Of a stretch of 64,000 bases of DNA, positions 56,856 to 64,000 are shown one piece after another (within the stretch, counting starts at the first letter, position 1; every line of letters starts with the position of its first letter). This DNA is from Bradyrhizobium sp. CER78 (lineage in GTDB: Bacteria > Pseudomonadota > Alphaproteobacteria > Rhizobiales > Xanthobacteraceae): the NCBI RefSeq assembly GCF_029846235.1, contig NZ_JARVWP010000002.1, positions 62,001 through 126,000 of the forward strand, given 5' to 3'. The translations under genes and the position numbers were made by a program. Under the pieces are notes generated by a model that was given only the letters and a program-made list of their open reading frames with translations, searched no databases and was not told the DNA's origin.

Positions 56856-56940
56856 TGTCGTTGCCGGGCTTGACCCGGCAATCCATCATCGCAGAAGAAT
56901 TTCTCTTGATGGATGCGCGGATCAAGTCCGCGCATGACAA
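56856..56940. repeat. intergenic inverted repeat, tgccgggcttgacccggca type
   Basis: TGCCGGGCTTGACCCGGCA and GCGCGGATCAAGTCCGCGC are each palindromic and pair with each other in part, with ATCCATCATC / TTGATGGAT arms between. Lies between pcaB and pcaD. Confidence 0.8.
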
Positions 56941-56951
56941 GGAGTAAAAGA

Positions 56952-57734
56952 ATGCCGATGATCAACGCCGACGGATGCCTGCTCAATGTCCAGGTCGATG
57001 GCCGCGACGGCGGACCGACCCTGATGCTGTCGAACTCGCTCGGCTGCACCTTGCAGATGTGGGAGCCGCAGATGAAGGCGCTGACGCAGATGTTCCGCGT
57101 CATCCGCTACGACCGCCGCGGTCACGGCAAGTCCGGCGTGCCGGATGGACCCTACTCCATGGAGCGGTTCGGCCGCGATGTGCTGGCGATCCTCGACGAC
57201 CTCAACATCGAGAAGGTGCACTGGTGCGGCCTGTCGATGGGCGGCATGGTCGGGCAATGGCTCGGCGCCAACGCCCCTGAAAGATTTGGCAAGATCATCC
57301 TCGCCAACACCGCCTGCTACTATCCCGATCCGACCAATTGGCTGAACCGCATTAAAGCGGTGAAGGAAGGCGGCATCGCCGCGGTCGCCGACACCGTGAT
57401 CGCGGGCTGGCTCACCGCTGATTTCCGCGAGCGCGAACCGCAGACCACAGCGCGCATGAAGGCGATGCTGCTCGCCTCTCCCGTCGAGGGCTACCTCGCC
57501 TGCTGCGAGGCGCTGTCGACGCTCGACCAGCGCGCGCTGCTGCCCAGGATCAAGAGCCCGACGCTGGTGATCGCAGGAAAGCAGGACATGGCAACGCCGG
57601 TGTCGGCGGGTGAAATGATCCGCAGCGGCATTCCCGGCGCGAACATGACGCTGCTCGATGCCGCGCATATTTCCAATGTCGAGCAGTCGCACGCCTTCAC
57701 CGAAGCCGTGGTCGGCTTCCTGACGCAACGCTAG
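56952..57734 (+). CDS. pcaD: 3-oxoadipate enol-lactonase
   Basis: 260 residues, alpha/beta hydrolase: oxyanion and strand region LMLSNSLGCTLQMWEPQM, nucleophile elbow GLSMGGMVGQW, and His in AHISNVEQS. It hydrolyses 3-oxoadipate enol-lactone to beta-ketoadipate, the step after PcaC. GGAG precedes ATG 56952. pcaC follows. Confidence 0.95.
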   Translation: MPMINADGCLLNVQVDGRDGGPTLMLSNSLGCTLQMWEPQMKALTQMFRVIRYDRRGHGKSGVPDGPYSMERFGRDVLAILDDLNIEKVHWCGLSMGGMVGQWLGANAPERFGKIILANTACYYPDPTNWLNRIKAVKEGGIAAVADTVIAGWLTADFREREPQTTARMKAMLLASPVEGYLACCEALSTLDQRALLPRIKSPTLVIAGKQDMATPVSAGEMIRSGIPGANMTLLDAAHISNVEQSHAFTEAVVGFLTQR

Positions 57735-57742
57735 CAGCAATC

Positions 57743-57823
57743 GTCATTCCGGGGCGATGCGAAAGCATCGAACCCGGAATCTCGAGATTCCGGGTTCGGT
57801 CCTGCGGACCGCTCCGGAATGAC
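57743..57823. repeat. intergenic palindromic repeat, gtcattccggggc type
   Basis: GTCATTCCGGGGCGATGCG opens it and GCTCCGGAATGAC closes it; the core is GAACCCGGAATCTCGAGATT followed by CCGGGTTC, a long perfect palindrome. Lies between pcaD and pcaC. Confidence 0.88.
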
Positions 57824-57843
57824 GTACCCAAAAAGGACTCCCA

Positions 57844-58236
57844 ATGGACGACAATCAGCGCCGCGACGACGGCATGACGCAGCGCCGCAAGGTGCTCGGC
57901 AATGAATGGGTCGACAAGTCGATCAAGAACCGCAACGCGTTCAACACCGACTTCCAGGACCTGATCACGCGCTATGCATGGGGCGATATCTGGACGCGGC
58001 CGCATTTCGATCACCGCACGCGCCGCGTGCTCGTGATCGGCACCATGGTCGCGCTCGGCCAGTGGGACGAATTCCGCCTGCATGTGCGCGCCGCGCTCAG
58101 CGAAGGTGGCTTCACGCCCGACGACATCAAGGAGATCCTGCTCCAGCAGGCGATCTATTGCGGCGTCCCCGCGGCCAATCACGCTGTCAAGGAAGCCGGC
58201 GCGATCATTGCTGAGCTAGGGCTGCTGAAGGGATAG
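57844..58236 (+). CDS. pcaC: 4-carboxymuconolactone decarboxylase
   Basis: 130 residues, AhpD-like fold. The conserved block EILLQQAIYCGVPAANHAVK near residue 100 and TRYAWGDIWTRP near residue 42 are family hallmarks. It decarboxylates the PcaB product. pcaB, pcaD and pcaC form a partial protocatechuate set; the dioxygenase genes pcaHG are not in the window. The 3' end overlaps the convergent membrane gene by 21 nt. Confidence 0.95.
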   Translation: MDDNQRRDDGMTQRRKVLGNEWVDKSIKNRNAFNTDFQDLITRYAWGDIWTRPHFDHRTRRVLVIGTMVALGQWDEFRLHVRAALSEGGFTPDDIKEILLQQAIYCGVPAANHAVKEAGAIIAELGLLKG

Positions 58237-58743
58237 CCCACTCGCCGGCGCACCGGCCTCAACGGCAGGAGTCACTGCAGTTCGCTTCGGCGTGGTCTCG
58301 AACAGCATCACGATCGCGGTGCCGAGCAGCATCAGAAGCTCCGATGCATGCATGCGCATCGCTTCGACCTCGCCGACCTTGGAAGCCATCATCATGCTGG
58401 CGAAGCTCAGCACGCTGCCGAGGCAGAGCGCCACCGCGAGCGCCTCGTCGGCGCCACTGCTGTTTCGGCGCAACGGCGAGAACGCGGCCATCGCGAGGAA
58501 GACCGCGAAGAACGCCACCACCGTGATCCGCGCCAGCGCCAAGAGCCATGCGAGCCGCACCGTCGCCATCTTGCCGAGGTGCAGATAGTCGCTCGCATAC
58601 AGCGCGAAGGACACGCTCGGCCGCTCATAGAGGCCGTGGATCGGCGACACCATGATGCTGAACGCGATGATTGTCCAGACCGGAATGAAATAGGCCGCAA
58701 GCAGCGCGCCATTGAAGGAGCTGATCCGCCAGTTGTTCGACAT
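58216..58743 (-). CDS. hypothetical membrane protein
   Basis: 175 residues with four hydrophobic helices: LLAAYFIPVWTIIAFSIMVS, LAWLLALARITVVAFFAVF, ALAVALCLGSVLSFASMM and ELLMLLGTAIVMLFE. No family recognised. Its 3' end overlaps pcaC by 21 nt on the other strand. Inner membrane; role unknown. Confidence 0.7.
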   Translation of the reverse strand: MSNNWRISSFNGALLAAYFIPVWTIIAFSIMVSPIHGLYERPSVSFALYASDYLHLGKMATVRLAWLLALARITVVAFFAVFLAMAAFSPLRRNSSGADEALAVALCLGSVLSFASMMMASKVGEVEAMRMHASELLMLLGTAIVMLFETTPKRTAVTPAVEAGAPASGLSLQQP

Positions 58744-58922
58744 TGCCGCTTCCCGTGCTTCCCGCGCCCTTCAGACCGGCGACGGTTCAGGGGCGAGGTA
58801 ACGCCGATCGATTGCCGGCAGCAATTTAAACCCTTTGTTAAGGTTAAGCGCGGTGCGATGGTTCCGGGATCGATGCGATCGGGCCCGGCCAGTATCTGCG
58901 CTGCGGAGCATGAGGGGGTAAA

Positions 58923-59678
58923 ATGACTGAAACCCGCGTTTTCGTCGCAACGCCCTGCTACGGCGGCGATCTGAAGATGGCCTATGTGTTATCAGCCCTG
59001 AAGCTTCAGGCTGCGGCCACCGCCCGGGGCATCGACATCGTGTTCCACCTGATCGGAAACGAATCGCTGATCGTGCGCGCCCGGAACGAACTGGCCCACC
59101 AATTCCTCGCCTCTGGCGCCAGCCATCTCCTGTTCATCGATGCCGATATCGGGTTCGAGCCCGAGTCTGTATTCCGGCTGCTCGACTCCGGCGCCGACGT
59201 TTCGGCGGCGGCCTATCCGCTGAAGCACATCGATTGGGCCAAGGTGCAGCGGGCTGCGGACGCGAAGCGAACGAACCTCGCCTCATCCTCGCTGGACTAT
59301 GTCGTGACATGGGAGGGCGAACAGATCCAGGCTCGCGGCGACGGTTTCGCAAAGGTCCGCTACGCCGGGACCGGGTTCCTCCTGCTGAAGCGGTCCGTCC
59401 TGGTCAGGATGTGCGATGCCCATCCCGAACTGAAATATCGGGCGAACCACAAGACCAACGATTTGAACACCGGCAATTTGGTTCGCGCCGACCTCGACCG
59501 CGTGTCGCTGTTCGAATGCATGATCGACAAGACGACCGGCGAGTATCTGTCCGAGGATTACGCATTCTGCCGGCGCTGGATCGACCTGGGCGGCGAAATC
59601 TGGCTGGACCTGCGCAGCGAGCTAACGCATTTCGGTTCATATGCCTTCCGCGGCCGCTTCTCCGATCAATTGGCCTGA
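58923..59678 (+). CDS. glycosyltransferase-like protein (GT-A fold, DAD motif)
   Basis: 251 residues: TRVFVATPCYGGDLKMAYVL, then RARNELAHQFLASGASHLLF and the DxD-like FIDADIGFEP. This matches GT-A proteins that start with an ATPCYGG segment, common in Rhizobiales and phage-like loci, without assigned acceptor. It also has a C-terminal FLSEDYAFCRRW-like block (here YLSEDYAFCRRW). GAGGGGG precedes ATG 58923. It stands alone and ends at a terminator. Probably cytoplasmic. Confidence 0.78.
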   Translation: MTETRVFVATPCYGGDLKMAYVLSALKLQAAATARGIDIVFHLIGNESLIVRARNELAHQFLASGASHLLFIDADIGFEPESVFRLLDSGADVSAAAYPLKHIDWAKVQRAADAKRTNLASSSLDYVVTWEGEQIQARGDGFAKVRYAGTGFLLLKRSVLVRMCDAHPELKYRANHKTNDLNTGNLVRADLDRVSLFECMIDKTTGEYLSEDYAFCRRWIDLGGEIWLDLRSELTHFGSYAFRGRFSDQLA

Positions 59679-59703
59679 ACAACAAGCAGTCAGCAGGCGA
59701 AAT

Positions 59704-59732
59704 GGGCCTCGCCGCTCGGCGAGACCCTTTTT
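59704..59732 (+). terminator. rho-independent terminator
   Basis: GGGCCTCGCC / GGCGAGACCC stem with one mismatch, GCTC loop and TTTTTG tail, 25 nt after the glycosyltransferase-like gene. The following sequence to 60062 has no gene. Confidence 0.85.
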
Positions 59733-60062
59733 GTTGCAACTGCTCAATTGCCTTGCCGGCTTGGATCCTGCCACACCTGAGCTGCTAACCTGGGCCCTGG
59801 TTGTTCATTCCTTTCATCCAGCTGGGGACAACGCGCGCATCAGGACCGCAATTGCTCATGGAACACGAGTTCCGGCGCGTTCATTGCAAGGCAACGGGGT
59901 TTTGACCCCTGTGACATCGGAACCGCACCCGCCAAAGTAGTTATGTACAAAGCCCTTTCTGCTGCTGCCATGCTGTTGCCGCCGCCGGGGTTCCGCTGTT
60001 AGAAAATACCGCGACGCGACGGACCAGGCTGCCGGGGGCCCTCGCCGCGTCACCCGCGACGT

Positions 60063-60113
60063 AGCGTTTTCGAGCGAAGTGGAGACCGGTTCGCGTGAAG
60101 ACGCCGCGTCCAA
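60063..60113. repeat. dispersed repeat, gcgttttcgagcgaagtgg type
   Basis: AGCGTTTTCGAGCGAAGTGG continuing through CCGGTTCGCGTGAAGACGCC. Same unit as 54783-54837 but in the opposite orientation. Confidence 0.85.
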
Positions 60114-60122
60114 ATCAAACCG

Positions 60123-60155
60123 AGAGCCCGTTCGGTTCTCAACCGAACAGGCTCT
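60123..60155 (+). promoter_or_regulatory. hairpin in the livH leader
   Basis: AGAGCCCGTTCGGTT / AACCGAACAGGCTCT, 15 bp with one mismatch and a CTC loop, ending 11 nt before the livH ATG. It could be an operator or a structure that limits translation; no T-tract follows. Confidence 0.55.
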
Positions 60156-60166
60156 GACGGCAGCGC

Positions 60167-61084
60167 ATGGATTATTTCGCCCAGCAATTGATCAACGGCC
60201 TCGTGCTCGGTTCGATCTATGGCCTGATCGCCATCGGCTACACGATGGTCTACGGCATCGTCGGCATGATCAACTTCGCCCATGGCGACATCTTCATGAT
60301 CGGCGGCTTCATCGCGATGATCTCGTTCCTGGTGCTGGTGTCGCTCGGCTTCACCGCGATCCCGCTGATCCTGCTGATCGTGCTGCTGGTCTCGATGGTG
60401 ATCACCGCGCTCTATGGCTGGACCATCGAACGCATCGCCTACCGGCCGCTGCGCCACTCGTTCCGCCTCGCGCCGATGCTGTCGGCGATCGGCATGTCGT
60501 TCGTGCTGACCAATTTCTCGCAGGTGTCGCAGGGCGCGCGGGTCAAGCCGGTGCCGCCGATCATCACCGGCGGCTACACGCTGCATGAGGGCTCCGAAGG
60601 CTTCGCCGTGCAGCTCTCCAACATCCAGATCGTGGTCGTGCTCGCGACCATCGTGCTGCTCGCGGTGTTCACCTGGCTGGTCTCGCGCACCCGGCTCGGG
60701 CGCGACATGCGCGCCTGCGAGCAGGACCAGACGATGGCCTCACTGCTCGGCGTCGATGTCGACCGCACCATCTCGATGACCTTCGTGATCGGTGCCGCGC
60801 TCGCCGCGGTCGCCGGCATGATGTACCTGCTCTATTACGGCCTGGTCGATTTCTTCATGGGCTTCGTCGCCGGCATCAAGGCGTTCACCGCAGCGGTGCT
60901 CGGCGGCATCGGCTCGCTGCCGGGCGCGATGCTCGGCGGGCTCGCGATCGGCCTGATCGAGACGTTCTGGTCGGCGTATTTCTCGGTGGAGTACAAGGAC
61001 GTCGCCGCGTTCTCGATCCTGATCGTGGTGCTGATCTTCATGCCGACCGGCCTGCTCGGCCGTCCCGAAGTCGAAAAAGTCTGA
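60167..61084 (+). CDS. livH: branched-chain amino acid ABC transporter permease LivH
   Basis: 305 residues with about eight helices and the LivH landmark INFAHGDIFMIGGFIAM; GGIGSLPGAMLGGLAIG is the cytoplasmic coupling region. With LivM it forms the inner-membrane channel for branched-chain amino acids or related acids. Only a weak ribosome site precedes the ATG, close to a hairpin. livM follows after 10 nt. No binding-protein gene is adjacent. Confidence 0.94.
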   Translation: MDYFAQQLINGLVLGSIYGLIAIGYTMVYGIVGMINFAHGDIFMIGGFIAMISFLVLVSLGFTAIPLILLIVLLVSMVITALYGWTIERIAYRPLRHSFRLAPMLSAIGMSFVLTNFSQVSQGARVKPVPPIITGGYTLHEGSEGFAVQLSNIQIVVVLATIVLLAVFTWLVSRTRLGRDMRACEQDQTMASLLGVDVDRTISMTFVIGAALAAVAGMMYLLYYGLVDFFMGFVAGIKAFTAAVLGGIGSLPGAMLGGLAIGLIETFWSAYFSVEYKDVAAFSILIVVLIFMPTGLLGRPEVEKV

Positions 61085-61094
61085 CAGGCACTTC

Positions 61095-62420
61095 GTGAGC
61101 GCGACCTCAGCCCGCCCCTCGCACGCCGCGCAGCCTTCGGGCAGCGCCTTCATTCTCAAGAAAGCCCTGATCAGCGCCGCGGTCGCGCTGGTGCTGTTCT
61201 CGCTGATGATCGGCGTGCGCACCGAGGCCGGGCCGCAGGGCGGCCTGATCTACTGGACGCGGTTCGGCGACCTCGCCGCCATGGTCGGCACCGTGTTCGG
61301 CGGCAGCATCATCATCGAGCTGCTGCGACAATGGTGGGGACCGGTCGACAAGGAACACATCGTCCCGAAGCCGGTGCAGGCTGCGATGTCGTTCGCCGGG
61401 CGCTGGCTGGCACCGGCGCTGCTGGTGTTTGCCTTCCTGGTGCCGGTGATCTTCTACGACCAGCGCTATATTCTCGATCTGTCTATCCTGGTGCTGACCT
61501 ATGTGATGCTGGGATGGGGCCTGAACGTCGTGGTCGGGCTCGCCGGCCTGCTCGACCTCGGCTACGTCGCCTTCTATGCGGTCGGCGCCTACTCCTACGC
61601 ACTGCTTGCCACCAACTTCGGATTGTCGTTCTGGGTCTGCCTGCCGCTCGCCGGCATCCTGGCGGCGTTCTGGGGCGTGCTGCTCGGCTTCCCGGTGCTG
61701 CGGCTGCGCGGCGACTATCTCGCGATCGTCACGCTCGCCTTCGGCGAGATCATCCGTCTCGTCATCATCAACTGGCAGAGCCTGACCGGCGGCCCCAACG
61801 GCGTCTCCGGCATCCCGCGCCCGACCCTGTTCGGCATTCCGCTCGACAACAGCGATGACGGGCTTGCCGCCAGGCTCGGCATCGATTTCTCGCCGACCCA
61901 TCGCATCGTGTTCCTGTTCTATCTGATCCTGGCGATGGCGCTGCTCACCAACTGGGTGACGATCCGGCTGCGGCGGCTGCCGATCGGCCGCGCCTGGGAG
62001 GCGCTGCGCGAGGACGAGGTGGCCTGCCGCGCGCTCGGCATCAACGTCACCACGACCAAGCTCACCGCGTTCGCGACGGGTGCGATGTTCGGCGGCTTCG
62101 CCGGCGCCTTCTTCGCGACGCGCCAGGGCTTCATCAGCCCGGAATCCTTCACCTTCCAGGAATCGGCGCTAGTGCTTGCCATCGTCGTGCTCGGTGGCAT
62201 GGGCTCGCAGCTCGGCGTCGCGCTGGCGGCGCTGACCATGATCGGCGGCTTCGAGCTGTTCCGTGGTTTCGATCAGTATCGCATGCTGGTGTTCGGCATC
62301 GCGATGGTGCTGTTGATGATCTGGCGGCCGCGCGGGCTGATCGGCCATCGCGCGCCGACCGTGTTCCTGGAGCGCAGCCAGGCGATCTCCTCCGACCTCG
62401 TCAAGGAGGGCCACGGATGA
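61095..62420 (+). CDS. livM: branched-chain amino acid ABC transporter permease LivM
   Basis: 441 residues, GTG start. An N-terminal extension of about 110 residues with two helices precedes the LivM core (GLNVVVGLAGLLDLGYVAFY, then the coupling region WEALREDEVACRALGIN). It overlaps livG by 4 nt (62417-62420). Partner of LivH. Confidence 0.94.
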   Translation: MSATSARPSHAAQPSGSAFILKKALISAAVALVLFSLMIGVRTEAGPQGGLIYWTRFGDLAAMVGTVFGGSIIIELLRQWWGPVDKEHIVPKPVQAAMSFAGRWLAPALLVFAFLVPVIFYDQRYILDLSILVLTYVMLGWGLNVVVGLAGLLDLGYVAFYAVGAYSYALLATNFGLSFWVCLPLAGILAAFWGVLLGFPVLRLRGDYLAIVTLAFGEIIRLVIINWQSLTGGPNGVSGIPRPTLFGIPLDNSDDGLAARLGIDFSPTHRIVFLFYLILAMALLTNWVTIRLRRLPIGRAWEALREDEVACRALGINVTTTKLTAFATGAMFGGFAGAFFATRQGFISPESFTFQESALVLAIVVLGGMGSQLGVALAALTMIGGFELFRGFDQYRMLVFGIAMVLLMIWRPRGLIGHRAPTVFLERSQAISSDLVKEGHG

Positions 62421-63250
62421 GCGGCGATCCCATCCTCACCGTGGACCGCCTGATAATGCGCTTCGGCGGCATCGTCGCGGTCAACGAGCTCTCCTTTGCC
62501 GCCGAGCGGCGCAAGATCACCGCGCTGATCGGACCGAACGGCGCCGGCAAGACCACCGTGTTCAACTGCATCACCGGCTTCTACCGGCCGAGCGGCGGCG
62601 CGATCCGCCTCACCGATGACGATGGCCGCACCATGCAGCTCGAGCGGCTCGGCGATTTCCGCATCACCAAGCAGGCCAAGGTGGCGCGCACCTTCCAGAA
62701 CATCCGGCTATTCCCGGGCATGACCGCGCTGGAGAACCTGATGGTGGCGCAGCACAACGCGCTGATGCGCGCCTCGGGCCTGACCTTCCTCGGCCTGATC
62801 GGTGCGCCGTCCTGGCGCGCGGCTGAGGAGCGCGCCATCGAACTGGCGCGGACCTGGCTCGATCGTGTCGGCCTGCTCTCACGTGCCGACGATGCCGCCG
62901 GCAATCTCGCCTATGGCGACCAGCGCCGGCTCGAAATCGCACGCGCGATGTGCACCGAGCCCGTGCTGCTCTGCCTCGACGAGCCGGCCGCCGGACTGAA
63001 CGCGCGCGAAAGCGGCGGACTCAACGAGCTGCTGCTGTCGATCCGCAACGACCAGGGCACCTCGATCCTGCTGATCGAGCATGACATGTCGGTCGTGATG
63101 GAGATCTCCGACCACGTCGTGGTGATGGACTACGGCGTCAAGATCGCCGAAGGCACGCCGCAGGCCGTGCGCGACGACCCCAAGGTGATCGCCGCCTATC
63201 TCGGCGCCGACGAGGAAGAGGCGATCGCCGTGATGGAGAGCGGCACGTGA
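62417..63250 (+). CDS. livG: branched-chain amino acid ABC transporter ATPase LivG
   Basis: 277 residues. Walker A GPNGAGKTT, signature LAYGDQRRLEIARAM and Walker B LLCLDEPAAGL; C-terminal BCA_ABC extension ending in AAYLGADEEEA. Start overlaps livM; its own stop overlaps livF by 4 nt. Powers LivHM uptake. Confidence 0.95.
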   Translation: MSGDPILTVDRLIMRFGGIVAVNELSFAAERRKITALIGPNGAGKTTVFNCITGFYRPSGGAIRLTDDDGRTMQLERLGDFRITKQAKVARTFQNIRLFPGMTALENLMVAQHNALMRASGLTFLGLIGAPSWRAAEERAIELARTWLDRVGLLSRADDAAGNLAYGDQRRLEIARAMCTEPVLLCLDEPAAGLNARESGGLNELLLSIRNDQGTSILLIEHDMSVVMEISDHVVVMDYGVKIAEGTPQAVRDDPKVIAAYLGADEEEAIAVMESGT

Positions 63251-63993
63251 GCGCAGCGGCAACCACACCCCTGCTCGCGGTGCGCGGCGTGCGTGCGGCG
63301 TACGGCAAGATCGAGGCGCTCAAGGGCGTCGACATCGAGATCAATCGAGGCGAGATCGTCGCCCTGATCGGCGCCAACGGGGCCGGCAAGTCGACGCTGA
63401 TGATGACGATCTTCGGCCGGCCGCGCGCCCGCGCCGGTCGGATCGAGTTCGACGGCAATGACATCACCGGCGTGCCGACCCACGAGATCGCGCGGCTGCG
63501 CATCGCACAATCGCCCGAGGGCCGGCGGATCTTTCCGCGCATGAGCGTCGCGGAAAACCTGCAGATGGGCGCCGACGCCACCGAATGCAGCGAGGCCGAA
63601 CGCGAGGCCGGGCTGGACCGCGTGTTCGCGCTGTTCCCGCGGCTGAAGGAACGCGTCGCACAACGCGGCGGCACGCTGTCGGGCGGCGAGCAGCAGATGC
63701 TCGCGATCGGCCGCGCCCTGATGAGCCGGCCCCGCCTGTTGATGCTGGACGAGCCTTCGCTCGGCCTTGCGCCGCTGATCGCGCGGCAGATCTTCGACGC
63801 CATCCGCACCCTGAACCGTCAGGACGGTCTCACCGTGCTGATCGTCGAGCAGAACGCCAACCATGCGCTGAAGCTCGCCCATCGCGGCTACGTCATGGTC
63901 AACGGCCTGATCACGCTGGCCGGAACCGGCGCCGAATTGCTGCAGCGCCCGGAAATCCGCGCCGCCTATCTGGAAGGCGGCCGCCGCGGGTAG
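63247..63993 (+). CDS. livF: branched-chain amino acid ABC transporter ATPase LivF
   Basis: 248 residues, GTG start. Walker A GANGAGKST, signature LSGGEQQMLAIGRAL, Walker B LLMLDEPSLGL, and the LivF-type end RAAYLEGG. Second ATPase of the Liv complex; overlaps livG by 4 nt. The gene is complete, with the window ending a few bases later. Confidence 0.95.
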   Translation: MSAAATTPLLAVRGVRAAYGKIEALKGVDIEINRGEIVALIGANGAGKSTLMMTIFGRPRARAGRIEFDGNDITGVPTHEIARLRIAQSPEGRRIFPRMSVAENLQMGADATECSEAEREAGLDRVFALFPRLKERVAQRGGTLSGGEQQMLAIGRALMSRPRLLMLDEPSLGLAPLIARQIFDAIRTLNRQDGLTVLIVEQNANHALKLAHRGYVMVNGLITLAGTGAELLQRPEIRAAYLEGGRRG

Positions 63994-64000
63994 CTGCACG

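Overview
The window looks like chromosomal DNA of a Bradyrhizobium-like alphaproteobacterium (order Hyphomicrobiales). The evidence is very high G+C with strong third-position bias, a CIRCE-type groESL operon, a Usg-family gene, split coxF/coxI-type XdhC genes, pca and liv catabolic genes, and many short palindromic intergenic repeats (cctctccc..., cattccgggg..., agcatgatcttttcgg..., gcgttttcgagcgaagtgg...) of the kind common in that genus. The assignment rests on recognition, not on a database search. No rRNA, tRNA, CRISPR array, transposase or integrase gene was seen.

Layout. 1-7.3 kb: a divergent CinA-type fragment, then the four-gene Anbu (proteasome-like peptidase) neighbourhood: circularly permuted ATP-grasp, alpha-E protein, transglutaminase-like protein and Anbu. 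It has a good sigma-54 promoter match upstream and is interrupted by a GYD-domain gene and an opposite-strand ABC solute-binding protein. 7.3-10.9 kb: an SDR oxidoreductase, an MFS transporter and a CNT nucleoside transporter. 10.9-12.7 kb: a small scarred segment with a LuxR-type regulator, an autotransporter beta-barrel remnant, and a second degraded copy of the CNT gene's 3' end. 12.8-14.8 kb: an exported alpha/beta hydrolase divergent from a TetR regulator, with a perfect operator-like palindrome between them. 14.9-18.3 kb: a cupin with a histone-like tail, usg, and groES-groEL. 18.6-20.2 kb: small orphan proteins and a Crp/Fnr regulator. 20.6-24.4 kb: LysR divergent from a cysteine hydrolase plus GST, then AMP nucleosidase. 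24.6-29.1 kb: an amidase, and a GAF/Fis regulator, aldehyde dehydrogenase, DUF779 set. 29.3-37.6 kb: an L,D-transpeptidase-like DUF2778 protein, a DUF899 protein, a GT39/GT2-GtrA glycosyltransferase pair, small exported proteins, a DUF72-DUF488 pair and a PhzF isomerase. 37.7-40.7 kb: a catabolic module (Tat-type amidohydrolase, MFS carrier, GntR regulator). 40.7-45.8 kb: an adenylate cyclase and a TetR-HlyD-ABC-permease efflux operon with its own operator. 46-48 kb: a DUF4239 protein, a frameshifted DUF2000 gene and a DUF4189 protein. 48.3-55.3 kb: a cox-type molybdenum hydroxylase cluster (G, S, M, D, E, two XdhC proteins and a Mo-cofactor cytidylyltransferase) that lacks the large catalytic subunit. 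55.5-58.2 kb: pcaB, pcaD and pcaC. 58.2-59.7 kb: a membrane protein and a glycosyltransferase-like protein. 60.2-64 kb: livHMGF without a periplasmic binding protein.

The most interesting points are the interrupted Anbu cluster with a sigma-54 promoter match, the duplicated CNT tail flanking the LuxR segment, the cox cluster without its L subunit but with tandemly duplicated gene tails in coxS and coxM, and several clear operator palindromes. I found no convincing wholly new multi-gene system.
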